Shown piece by piece: positions 8,716 through 16,626 of a stretch of 64,000 bases of DNA. The notes under the pieces are model-generated. The model worked only from the letters and a program-made list of their open reading frames with translations. It was not told the DNA's origin and did not search any database. Numbering within the stretch: position 1 is the first letter of the stretch; each line of letters starts with the position of its first letter. The position numbers and the translations under genes were made by a program. This DNA comes from Streptomyces sp. CB02414 (GTDB lineage: Bacteria; Actinomycetota; Actinomycetes; Streptomycetales; Streptomycetaceae), in the NCBI RefSeq assembly GCF_001905385.1, contig NZ_LIPF01000006.1:186001-250000 (forward strand). The letters are read 5' to 3'.

Positions 8716-9330
8716 TCAATTCCCGGTGTTCCGCGTGGACCGGTCCCGTGACCGGTGCCAGCGTCGCAGCAGGCCTTCGGGGGCCTCTTCCGCGGTGAGC
8801 GCGAAGACCAGGTGGTCGCGCCATGCTCCGTCGATGTGGAGATAACGCGGTCTCAGGCCCTCCTCCCGGAATCCGAGTTTCTCCACGACCCGGCGGCTGG
8901 GCGCGTTCTCGGGGCGAATGCAGACCTCGACGCGGTGCAGTCCGACGGTGCGGAAACAGTGGTCCACCGCCATCGCCACGGCCGTCGGCATCACCCCCCG
9001 GCCCGCCACCGACTCGTCCACCCAGTAGCCGACGTGCCCTGAGCACATCGAGCCCCAGGTGATGCCGGCCACCGTCAGCTGCCCGGCCAGCCGCCCCTGG
9101 TACTCGATGACGAACGGCATCATCCGGCCCGCGTTGGCCTCGGAGCGCAGGTGCCGCACCATCTGGCGGTAGGTCGGCCGGTGCGTGAGCGGGCCGGCGG
9201 GGGTGGGCGGCGGGATGGTCGCCTCCCAGGGCCGCAGCCAGTCGCGGTTGCGCCGGTTGACCTCGCGCCAGGCCCGCTGGTCGCGCAGCCTTATCGGCCT
9301 GAGGACGATGTCGCCGTCCACCAGCTCCAC
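8716..9330 (-). CDS. RimJ/RimL-like GNAT acetyltransferase
   Basis: A 204-residue GNAT resembling the ribosomal-protein alanine acetyltransferase group. It opens with VLRPIRLRDQRAW and has the acyl-CoA loop region SVAGRGVMPTAV and the motif B segment NAPSRRVVEKLGFREEG. The acceptor, an N-terminus or a small molecule, is not determinable. The start is GTG 9330, 17 bases past the stop of mogA, so it is probably the last gene of the galU-glp-moaC-mogA transcription unit. The position between molybdenum-cofactor genes and glpR recurs in Streptomyces, which hints at, but does not prove, a shared role. Confidence 0.82.
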   Translation of the reverse strand: MELVDGDIVLRPIRLRDQRAWREVNRRNRDWLRPWEATIPPPTPAGPLTHRPTYRQMVRHLRSEANAGRMMPFVIEYQGRLAGQLTVAGITWGSMCSGHVGYWVDESVAGRGVMPTAVAMAVDHCFRTVGLHRVEVCIRPENAPSRRVVEKLGFREEGLRPRYLHIDGAWRDHLVFALTAEEAPEGLLRRWHRSRDRSTRNTGN

Positions 9331-9347
9331 GGGCCAGGATGGGCTGT

Positions 9348-9887
9348 TCAGCTCGCACCCCCACCACTGGCGGGTCTGGGATGGTCCCCGCCGCGGAGCT
9401 GGTCCACGGCGTGGGTCAGCAGCGGCTCCAGCACGGCCAGGCCGTCCTTCACGCCTCCGGAGGAGCCCGGCAGGTTGACGATCAGCGTGCGGCCCGCCAC
9501 CCCGGCCAGACCCCGGGAGAGCACCGCGGTCGGCACCTTGTCCCGGCCGTACGCCCGGACCGCCTCCGCGATGCCCGGCACCTCGTAGTCGATCACCGCC
9601 CGCGTGGCCTCGGGGGTGCGGTCGGTGGGTGAGATCCCGGTGCCGCCGGTCGTGACGACCACGTCGTAGCCCGCCTCGGCGCCCGCGCGCAGGGCCGCCT
9701 CCACCGGGTCGCCGTCGGGGACGACCTGCGGGCCGTCCACGGCGAAGCCGAAGCGGCGCAGGCCCTCGGCGATCAGCGGGCCGCCCTTGTCCTCGTAGAC
9801 CCCGGCGGCGGCCCGGTTCGAGGCCGTGACGACCAGGGCTCGGTACGGGGCCGGGAGGGTGCCGCCGGCCGGTCCGTCCGGCGTCAT
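9348..9887 (-). CDS. mogA: Molybdopterin adenylyltransferase (MogA/MoaB family)
   Basis: A 179-residue protein of the MoCF-binding fold that adenylylates molybdopterin before metal insertion. Diagnostic motifs are present: ALVVTASNRAAAG at the N-terminus, DVVVTTGGTGISPTD (the GGTG/SPTD molybdopterin-binding signature) and VNLPGSSGGVKDGL near the C-terminus. The ATG 9887 overlaps the moaC stop (ATGA), so the two are probably translationally coupled. Moderate length is typical of MogA/MoaB rather than of the multi-domain MoeA. Confidence 0.92.
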   Translation of the reverse strand: MTPDGPAGGTLPAPYRALVVTASNRAAAGVYEDKGGPLIAEGLRRFGFAVDGPQVVPDGDPVEAALRAGAEAGYDVVVTTGGTGISPTDRTPEATRAVIDYEVPGIAEAVRAYGRDKVPTAVLSRGLAGVAGRTLIVNLPGSSGGVKDGLAVLEPLLTHAVDQLRGGDHPRPASGGGAS

Positions 9888-10423
9888 GACCGGCTCCAGT
9901 CGCCCGACTTGCCGCCCGTCTTCTCCTCCACCCGTACGTCCGTGATGACCGCTCCCTTGTCGACCGCCTTCACCATGTCGACCACGGTGAGCGCGGCGAC
10001 GGAGACCGCGGTGAGCGCCTCCATCTCGACGCCCGTGCGGTCGGTCGTCCTCACCGTGGCGGTGATCTCCACGGCGTCGTCCGCGACCGACAGGTCCAGT
10101 TTCACACCGGAGACCGACAGCGGGTGGCACAGCGGGATCAGGTCCGGGGTGCGTTTGGCGCCCATGATGCCCGCGATGCGTGCGGTGGCGAGGGCGTCGC
10201 CCTTGGGGACTCCCTCGCCGCGCAGCAGCTCGACCACGCGGGGGGCGACGAGGACACGGCCGCTGGCGCGGGCGGTGCGGGCGGTCACGTCCTTGGCGGA
10301 CACGTCGACCATGCGGGCGGCGCCCGCCTCGTCGATGTGCGTCAGCCGGTCCTGCGGGGCCTGCGCTGCCTGGCCGCCGTGGGCTGCCTGGCCTTCGTGC
10401 GGGGGTCGGTCCTGCGTACTCAT
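9884..10423 (-). CDS. moaC: Cyclic pyranopterin monophosphate synthase MoaC
   Basis: A 179-residue enzyme for the second half of the first step of molybdenum-cofactor synthesis, which forms cyclic pyranopterin monophosphate. It has the MoaC signature KGDALATARIAGI, then the metal/substrate segment IPLCHPL and the later GVEMEALTAVSVAALTVVDM. The first 25 residues are a Gln/Ala-rich extension (HGGQAAQAPQ) not needed by the family. The start is ATG 10423. Downstream mogA overlaps it by four bases, and upstream glp is about 85 bp away in the same direction. Confidence 0.93.
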   Translation of the reverse strand: MSTQDRPPHEGQAAHGGQAAQAPQDRLTHIDEAGAARMVDVSAKDVTARTARASGRVLVAPRVVELLRGEGVPKGDALATARIAGIMGAKRTPDLIPLCHPLSVSGVKLDLSVADDAVEITATVRTTDRTGVEMEALTAVSVAALTVVDMVKAVDKGAVITDVRVEEKTGGKSGDWSRS

Positions 10424-10509
10424 GCTCGTGTGGCGCTCCCGGTCCGGGCCCGGCGCGGTGCGGCGCGCGGGCCTGCTGTGCGCGACACGGTACCGCCAAC
10501 GAGGGGTGG

Positions 10510-11859
10510 TCAGCCGAGCAGGACCACGTCGACCTCGGCGCCGGGCTCGACCGACTCGGTGTCCTCGGGGACGACGATCAGCGCGTCGGCGTGCGCGAGG
10601 GCGGCCACGAGATGGGAGCCCGACCCGCCCACCGGGGTGACGCCGCCGTCGGCGTACGTGGCGCGCAGGAACTGGCGTCGGCCCTTCGGCGAGGTCAGCG
10701 TCTTGTCCGCGGCCAGGGACGCGGTCACCGTCGGGCGGTGGAGGTCGGCGAGCCCCATGAGGGTGCGGATCGCGGGGCGGACGAACAGCTCGAAGGAGAC
10801 GTACGACGACACCGGGTTACCCGGCAGGGCGAGCAGCGGGGTGTGGTCGGGGCCGATGGAGCCGAAGCCCTGGGGCTTGCCGGGCTGCATGGCGAGCTTG
10901 CGGAAGTCCACGCCGCTGCCCGGCTCGTCCTCGTCGGCGACGTGCGCCAGCGCCTCCTTGACGACGTCGTACGCCCCGACGCTCACGCCACCGGTGGTGA
11001 CCATGAGGTCGGCGCGCACCAACTGGTCCTCGATGGTGGACCGCAGGGTCTCCGCGTCGTCGGCGACGGCGCCCACGCGGTAGGCGATGGCGCCGGCGTC
11101 GCGGGCGGCGGCGGTGAGGGCGAAGCTGTTGGAGTCGTAGATCTGACCGGGCGCCAGTTCCTCGTCGGGCTGGACGAGTTCGCTGCCGGTGGAGAGCACC
11201 ACCACGCGCGGGCGCGGGCGTACCCGGACCCTGCCGCGGCCGATCGCGGCGAGCAGGGCGATCTGCGGCGGGCCGAGGACCGTGCCGGCCTCCAGGGCGC
11301 GGTCACCGGCGGCGACGTCGCTGCCCTTGGCCCTGACGTGCGCGCGCTCCGCGGCCGGGCGGTACACGTGCACCTGGCCCTCGGCGCCCTCCGGGGACAG
11401 GCTGCGGGCGCGCATCCCGGCCACCGCGCCTTCGCCGAGCCCCCCGTCGGTCCACTCGACGGGGACGACCGTCTCGGCGCCGGGCGGGAGCGGGGCGCCG
11501 GTCATGATGCGGGCGGCCCGGCCGGGGCCCACGGCCGGCGGGTCGGCCTGGCCGGCGGCGACGTCCCCGACGACCTCCAGGACGGCGGGGAACTCCTCGC
11601 TCGCGCCCGCGACGTCGGCGACCCGCACCGCGTAACCGTCCATGGAGCTGTTGTCGAACGGCGGCAGGGAGAGCGGCACCGTGATGTCGTCGACCAGGAC
11701 GCAGCCCTGGGCGTCGAGCAGGTTCAGCTCGATGGGCTCCAGGGGCCGGACGGTCGCGAGGATGTCGTCCAGGTGGTCCTGCACCGACCACAGCCGGTCC
11801 GGACCGAAGTCCGCGGTGGCGTGGTCGTGGCCGGTGTCACGGTGCGCGGCGCTGCTCAA
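10510..11859 (-). CDS. glp: Gephyrin-like molybdotransferase Glp (MoeA family)
   Basis: A 449-residue MoeA-type protein, in which four domains insert molybdate into adenylylated molybdopterin. Visible motifs are DNSSMDGYAV (domain III entry), the central VVLSTGSELV and MVTTGGVSVGAYD (GGxSxG) of the MPT-binding domain, and LALPGNPVSS. It starts at TTG 11859: galU ends six bases upstream, AAGGAC sits just before the TTG, and no nearer ATG/GTG has a ribosome-binding site. The companion glpR lies downstream. In corynebacteria Glp has been recruited to the divisome, so it may have a structural as well as an enzymatic role here. Confidence 0.9.
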   Translation of the reverse strand: MSSAAHRDTGHDHATADFGPDRLWSVQDHLDDILATVRPLEPIELNLLDAQGCVLVDDITVPLSLPPFDNSSMDGYAVRVADVAGASEEFPAVLEVVGDVAAGQADPPAVGPGRAARIMTGAPLPPGAETVVPVEWTDGGLGEGAVAGMRARSLSPEGAEGQVHVYRPAAERAHVRAKGSDVAAGDRALEAGTVLGPPQIALLAAIGRGRVRVRPRPRVVVLSTGSELVQPDEELAPGQIYDSNSFALTAAARDAGAIAYRVGAVADDAETLRSTIEDQLVRADLMVTTGGVSVGAYDVVKEALAHVADEDEPGSGVDFRKLAMQPGKPQGFGSIGPDHTPLLALPGNPVSSYVSFELFVRPAIRTLMGLADLHRPTVTASLAADKTLTSPKGRRQFLRATYADGGVTPVGGSGSHLVAALAHADALIVVPEDTESVEPGAEVDVVLLG

Positions 11860-11864
11860 CGTCC

Positions 11865-12767
11865 TTACATCTCCTCGGCTACGTAACTGCGAAGCCAGGT
11901 CCGGAAGTCCGGGCCCAGGTCTTCACGTTCGCACGCGAGTCGGACAATGGCACGCAGATAGTCGCCGCGGTCGCCGGTGTCATAGCGGCGGCCCTTGAAG
12001 ACGACGCCGTGGACCGGACCGCCGACCTTCTCGTCCTCGGCGAGCTGCTGGAGGGCGTCGGTCAGCTGGATCTCGCCGCCGCGGCCGGGCTCGGTCTTGC
12101 GGAGTATGTCGAAGACGTGCGGGTCGAGGACGTAACGGCCGATGATGGCGTAGTTGGAGGGGGCGTCGGCCGGGTCGGGCTTCTCGACCAGTCCGCTCAC
12201 CTTGACGACGTCGTCGTCCCCGGTGGCCTCTACGGCCGCGCAGCCGTAGAGGTGGATCTGCTCGGGGGCGACCTCCATGAGGGCGATGACGCTGCCGCCG
12301 TGCTGCTCCTGGACGTCGATCATGCGCTGGAGCAGGGGGTCGCGCGGGTCGATCAGGTCGTCGCCGAGCAGGACCGCGAAGGGCTCGTCGCCGACGTGCG
12401 GCGCGGCGCACAGCACGGCGTGGCCGAGACCCTTGGGGTCGCCCTGGCGGACGTAGTGGATCATGGCGAGGTCGCTGGATTCCTGGACCTTCGCCAGCCG
12501 GCTCGCGTCGCCCTTCTTCTGGAGGGCGGACTCGAGCTCGTAGTTGCGGTCGAAGTGGTCCTCCAGGGGGCGCTTGTTGCGGCCCGTGACCATGAGGACG
12601 TCACCGAGGCCGGCGGACACGGCCTCCTCGACCACGTACTGGATCGCCGGCTTGTCGACGACCGGCAGCATCTCCTTGGGAGTGGCTTTGGTGGCCGGCA
12701 GGAACCGGGTGCCGAGTCCGGCGGCTGGGATGACAGCCTTGCTGATCCTGGGGTGGGACTGAGTCAT
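11865..12767 (-). CDS. galU: UTP-glucose-1-phosphate uridylyltransferase
   Basis: A 300-residue nucleotidyltransferase making UDP-glucose from UTP and glucose-1-phosphate. It carries the classic GLGTRFLPATKATPKEML signature at the N-terminus, VDKPAIQYVVEEA, and GLGHAVLCA in the middle. The start is ATG 12767; an earlier in-frame ATG at 12779 is disfavoured because TATGGT (12780-12775) makes an excellent -10 box placed seven bases before ATG 12767, pointing to a leaderless message. glp follows after six bases, so UDP-sugar and cofactor genes probably share a transcript. It is divergent from the cyclo-ligase gene. Confidence 0.93.
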   Translation of the reverse strand: MTQSHPRISKAVIPAAGLGTRFLPATKATPKEMLPVVDKPAIQYVVEEAVSAGLGDVLMVTGRNKRPLEDHFDRNYELESALQKKGDASRLAKVQESSDLAMIHYVRQGDPKGLGHAVLCAAPHVGDEPFAVLLGDDLIDPRDPLLQRMIDVQEQHGGSVIALMEVAPEQIHLYGCAAVEATGDDDVVKVSGLVEKPDPADAPSNYAIIGRYVLDPHVFDILRKTEPGRGGEIQLTDALQQLAEDEKVGGPVHGVVFKGRRYDTGDRGDYLRAIVRLACEREDLGPDFRTWLRSYVAEEM

Positions 12768-12818
12768 GCGCGCCACCATATCCGGTACCTATGGGGAGAA
12801 TCTGTCACTCCGGATACC

Positions 12819-12838
12819 GGATGCTCATATGAGCATCC
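12819..12838. promoter_or_regulatory. Perfect 20-bp palindrome in the galU / cyclo-ligase intergenic region
   Basis: GGATGCTCATATGAGCATCC is identical to its own complement. It is centred about 30 bp upstream of the cyclo-ligase start and about 60 bp upstream of galU. A dimeric repressor site is the natural reading; the cognate regulator is not obvious in the window. Confidence 0.55.
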
Positions 12839-12859
12839 TAGACGTTACAGGAGCGGTCC

Positions 12860-13477
12860 ATGAGTCACCACGCGCCCCCGGCCGAGCCCGGCAAGCGGAG
12901 CCTGCGGCGGGGCTTCCTCGCGGCACGGGACGCGCTGACGGCGGACGACGTGCGGGAAGCGGCGGACGCCCTGGCCGGGCAGGCGCTCGCGATGCCGGAG
13001 GTCGCGCGGGCGCGCGCCGTCGCGGCGTACGTCTCGGTGGGCGCCGAGCCGGGGACCCTCGCGCTGCTGGACGCGCTGCGCGCGCGGGGCGCGCGCGTCC
13101 TACTGCCCGCCCTGCTCCCCGACAACGACCTGGACTGGGGCGAGTACACCGGTGAGGGATCTCTCACGCGCGTGCGGCACGGTGGGCGGATGACCCTGTC
13201 CGAGCCCGCCGGTGAGCGCCTGGGGCCGGACGCCGTCACGGAGGCGGACGTGGTGCTGCTGCCGGGGCTGGCGGTCGACGGGCGCGGCATGCGGCTGGGA
13301 CGCGGCGGCGGGTCGTACGACCGGGTCCTGGCACGCCTGGAACGGGCGGGCGCGCGTCCCGCACTGCTGGTGCTGCTGTACGACGCGGAGGTCGCGCGGC
13401 AGCACCTCCCCGAGGAACCGCACGACCGGCCGGTGGACGCGGTGGTGACGCCGGCGGGGGTGCGCCGCTTCCGCTGA
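12860..13477 (+). CDS. 5-formyltetrahydrofolate cyclo-ligase
   Basis: A 205-residue enzyme that converts 5-formyl-THF to 5,10-methenyl-THF with ATP. The family signature GMRLGRGGGSYDR is intact near residue 150, and the N-terminal RRGFLAARDALT carries basic residues for the phosphate and folate. The start ATG 12860 has AGGAG (12849-12853) at good spacing. It is divergent from galU and faces the penicillin acylase gene across a 40-bp palindrome. Length is normal. Confidence 0.92.
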   Translation: MSHHAPPAEPGKRSLRRGFLAARDALTADDVREAADALAGQALAMPEVARARAVAAYVSVGAEPGTLALLDALRARGARVLLPALLPDNDLDWGEYTGEGSLTRVRHGGRMTLSEPAGERLGPDAVTEADVVLLPGLAVDGRGMRLGRGGGSYDRVLARLERAGARPALLVLLYDAEVARQHLPEEPHDRPVDAVVTPAGVRRFR

Positions 13478-13507
13478 CCGCGCGTGCGGTCGACCGCGGG
13501 TGCGGAC

Positions 13508-13547
13508 ACGTGAACGGCCGCCACGCGCGCGTGGCGGCCGTTCACGT
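13508..13547. terminator. 40-bp perfect palindrome, bidirectional terminator
   Basis: Two 20-bp arms are exact complements with no loop bases to spare, the centre being CGCG. It lies between convergent cyclo-ligase (ends 13477) and penicillin acylase (ends 13559), as expected for a shared rho-independent terminator. Neither strand has a clear U-tract. Confidence 0.8.
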
Positions 13548-13558
13548 CAACCGGTGGG

Positions 13559-16351
13559 CTACGGCTCGAGCACCAGCGTGTCGCTCGTGCTCTCCTCGAC
13601 CGCCTTCTCGGTGAAGGCCCACGGCAGCAGCTCGCCGTCGGCCCACTTGTCCGTCTGGTCGGTGTAGTGCGCGCTGTAGGCGTGGCCGGAGGCGCCGGTC
13701 AGGTTGATCCAGCGCGACTTGTCGAGGTCGCCGAGGTTGACCACCATCCGCATGGACGGCACCCACACCACCCCGTAGCCGCCCGCCGCGTTCCAGCCGG
13801 CGGCGTTGACCGCGGCCTCGCCGCCGCTGAGCTTCCACGGGCCGCGGTTGAGGGCGTACTTCAGGAAGCCGGGGCCCTCGGTGCCCAGGGTCTGGTTCTT
13901 CAGGAACAGGCGGTGCAGCCGGCCCCAGTTCCAGGTGTCGATGTCCTTGCCGAGCTTGGCGGTCAGCTCCCAGCGGGCGTCGACCATGGCGCGCTTGAAC
14001 AGGTCGTCGCGGTTGTGGTCGGCGCCCTTGCGGGTGCCGTTGGCGGGCGTCGTCCACCAGTCGCTCTTCGGCTTGTCCATCAGCTGCCGCACGACCTCGA
14101 ACCAGCGGTCGCCGCCGTCCGGCTGCGCCTGGTCGGCATCGCGCTGACCGCACTCGCGGACCTTGTTGGTCTCGTCCGCCGGGCCCGTGGTGTTGACCGG
14201 GTCGACCCACAGGCACTGGCCCTCGACGCGCAGCTCCTTGGGCAGCTTGTTACCGAAGGCGAGCTTGAGGATGTTGCGCCACACGGCGTTGAAGTAGGCG
14301 GCGGCCGCCGAGTCGGCGTCCTGGGTGTAGTCCCAGCCCTCCAGCAGCTTCTGCGCCTCGCGTACGTCCTTGTCCCCGACGTCGATCTTCAGCAGCTGGG
14401 GCACGAGCAGCTTGGCGATCTCGCTGCTGTTGTCCAGCTGCATCTGGCGCATGTCGTCGGTCGAGATCTTGCCGCCGTCCTTGATCTTCTGCTCGATCAG
14501 GGAGGTGATCCGCTGGCTGCGGGTGCCGTAGCCCCAGTCCGTGGTCAGCGTGTACGGGTAGTCCTCGTCGACGACGGCCTGGTTGGCGGTCACGATGTAG
14601 CCGCGCTCCGGGTCGTACTCGTACGGCAGCTCGTCGTCGTCGATGTACTCGCCGGTCCAGCGGTAGTCGGGGTCCCAGCCGGGCGCGGGGACCGAGCCGT
14701 CGTGGTCCTCGGCGCGCACCGGGATCCTGCCGGGCAGGGTGTAGCCGATGTGCTCGCTGTCGGCGTAGACCAGGTTCTGCGAGGGGACGTCGAACAGGGC
14801 GGCGGCCTCGCGGAAGTCGTCCCAGTTCTGCGCCCGGTCCATCGCGAAGACGGCGTCCATGGTGGTGCCCGCCTCCAGCGCCGTCCACCGCAGGGCTACG
14901 CCGTAGCCGTCACCGCGGTCGGGGGCGGCGGTCTCGACGGTGGCCTTCTTGCCGACCTTCACCAGATCGTCGTCGCGGTCGGAGAGCAGGGGGCCGTTGT
15001 TGGTCTCGCGGACCACGATCTTCTTGGACTCGCCGCCGGCGACCTTGATGGTCTCCTCGCGGGTCTCGAAGGGGACCACCTTGCCGTCGTACTGGTAGCC
15101 GTCGCCGGTGATCTTCTCCAGGTAGAGGTCGGTGACGTCGACGCCGGAGTTGGTCAGGCCCCAGGCGATCTCCTGGTTGTGGCCGATGATCACACCGGGC
15201 ATGCCGGCGAAGGTATAACCGGCGACGTCGTAGCGGCACTTGTCGGAGACGGTGCGGCAGTGCAGGCCCATCTGGTACCAGACGGACGGCAGCGACGGCG
15301 ACAGGTGCGGGTCGTTGGCCAGCAGGGGCTTGCCGGTGATGGTGTGCTTGCCGGAGACGACCCAGGAGTTCGAGCCGATGCCGTTGCCGTTCACGCCGAC
15401 GGCGGTGGGCAGGTCGTCCAGGACGTCCTGGAGGCCGGAGAGCTGGCTCTGGAGGGCGTTGCCGGTACCCGTTCCTACGCCGGTGCCCGTCCCCGCACCC
15501 GTGCCGGTGCCACTTCCGGTGCCTGCGCCCGTGCCTTCGTCGCCGGACGTGCCGCCGCCCTCGAACGTCTCGGAGAGCTCGTCGTACTGGCCCTCCTGGA
15601 CGATCGCCTTGTTCCGGTCGTAGGGGTACTCCGGGTACAGGTCGGCGATCTGCTTGGGGCCCAGGCGGCTGGTCATCAGGGCGCGGTCGACCTCGTCCTG
15701 CATGTTGCCGCGCAGGTCCCAGGCCATCGCCTTCAGCCAGGCCACCGAGTCGACCGGGGTCCACTCCTGGGGCTTGTAGTCGTTGGTGAAGCCGAGGGCG
15801 GCGTACTCCAGGGAGATCTCCTCGCCGTCCTTGCCGTCCAGGTAGGCGTTGACGCCCTTGGAGTAGGCCTGGAGGTACTTCTTGGTGGAGTCCGACAGCT
15901 TCTCGTCGTACTCCTTCTTCGCCACCCGGTGCCAGCCCAGCGTGCGCAGGAACTCGTCGTTGTCCACCTGGCTCTTGCCGAACATCTCGGACAGGCGCCC
16001 GGCGGTCATGTGACGGCGCACGTCCATCTCGTAGAACCTGTCCTGCGCCTGGACGTAGCCCTGCGCCATGAACAGGTCCTCCTCGGAGGACGCGTAGATC
16101 TGCGGGATGCCGTAACCGTCACGCTTGACGTCGACCGGGCCGGACAGGCCCTTGAGCGTGATCGAGCCCGTGGTCTGCGGGAAGGACGCGCGGACCGTGC
16201 TGACGGACCAGTACCCGCCGTACACGAGGCCGCCGATGACGGCCAGGACCAGCACGAGGACGATCAGGCGGCCTTTGCGCCCCTTCTTCCCCTTCTTCCT
16301 GCCGGACGTGCCGGGCTGCTGACCCGTGGAGGCGGTGGTGGTGGGGGGCAT
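13559..16351 (-). CDS. Penicillin acylase family protein (Ntn hydrolase)
   Basis: A 930-residue Ntn-hydrolase that should self-cleave and hydrolyse amides, acyl-homoserine lactones or similar acyl compounds. A basic cytoplasmic tail (GRKKGKKGRKGR) and one TM helix (about residues 29-50) anchor it outside the membrane. The autoproteolysis site is G|SNSWVV, with Ser about residue 327 as nucleophile (compare SNMW of penicillin G acylase). Just before it, residues about 270-300 form a Gly-Thr repeat that probably belongs to the excised spacer. The start is ATG 16351 with AAGGACAG upstream; the frame stays open further up without a ribosome-binding site. The true substrate is unknown. Confidence 0.88.
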   Translation of the reverse strand: MPPTTTASTGQQPGTSGRKKGKKGRKGRLIVLVLVLAVIGGLVYGGYWSVSTVRASFPQTTGSITLKGLSGPVDVKRDGYGIPQIYASSEEDLFMAQGYVQAQDRFYEMDVRRHMTAGRLSEMFGKSQVDNDEFLRTLGWHRVAKKEYDEKLSDSTKKYLQAYSKGVNAYLDGKDGEEISLEYAALGFTNDYKPQEWTPVDSVAWLKAMAWDLRGNMQDEVDRALMTSRLGPKQIADLYPEYPYDRNKAIVQEGQYDELSETFEGGGTSGDEGTGAGTGSGTGTGAGTGTGVGTGTGNALQSQLSGLQDVLDDLPTAVGVNGNGIGSNSWVVSGKHTITGKPLLANDPHLSPSLPSVWYQMGLHCRTVSDKCRYDVAGYTFAGMPGVIIGHNQEIAWGLTNSGVDVTDLYLEKITGDGYQYDGKVVPFETREETIKVAGGESKKIVVRETNNGPLLSDRDDDLVKVGKKATVETAAPDRGDGYGVALRWTALEAGTTMDAVFAMDRAQNWDDFREAAALFDVPSQNLVYADSEHIGYTLPGRIPVRAEDHDGSVPAPGWDPDYRWTGEYIDDDELPYEYDPERGYIVTANQAVVDEDYPYTLTTDWGYGTRSQRITSLIEQKIKDGGKISTDDMRQMQLDNSSEIAKLLVPQLLKIDVGDKDVREAQKLLEGWDYTQDADSAAAAYFNAVWRNILKLAFGNKLPKELRVEGQCLWVDPVNTTGPADETNKVRECGQRDADQAQPDGGDRWFEVVRQLMDKPKSDWWTTPANGTRKGADHNRDDLFKRAMVDARWELTAKLGKDIDTWNWGRLHRLFLKNQTLGTEGPGFLKYALNRGPWKLSGGEAAVNAAGWNAAGGYGVVWVPSMRMVVNLGDLDKSRWINLTGASGHAYSAHYTDQTDKWADGELLPWAFTEKAVEESTSDTLVLEP

Positions 16352-16626
16352 CGCTGTCCTTGCTGTCCTAACACGAGCGGCAGGGGCGGGCTGTGCTTCG
16401 TACTGAGCGACCGAGCGCTGGAGCAACTGTAGGCGCAGGCCCGGCTCCCCCTTGACTCGGAGTCGGGTACTGGCGCGCACGGACGTTCGATCCTGCCAAG
16501 GTGAACGTCAAGAACTCGTCAAGAGTTAGGTAAGGTAACGAAGTAGTTGTCCGCAGAGCACTGCGGTTTCGTGTACGTCTCGGTACACGCCCCGTGGGGT
16601 CCCCAGGTCTCCGTGCGATCCGTGCT
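16352..16626. other. Divergent intergenic region, promoters for acylase and antiporter
   Basis: This 275-bp stretch separates divergent genes. On the minus strand two TTGACG-like hexamers lie near 16507-16522. CGTGTAC-N6-GTACACG (16570-16589) forms a small hairpin in the antiporter leader. No coding-quality frame is seen. Confidence 0.4.

Noticed and set aside
13667..16432. A 921-codon open frame antisense to penicillin acylase
   Set aside because: High-G+C DNA leaves the opposite strand open. The sense frame carries family motifs and a signal anchor; the antisense has no domain and no ribosome-binding site.
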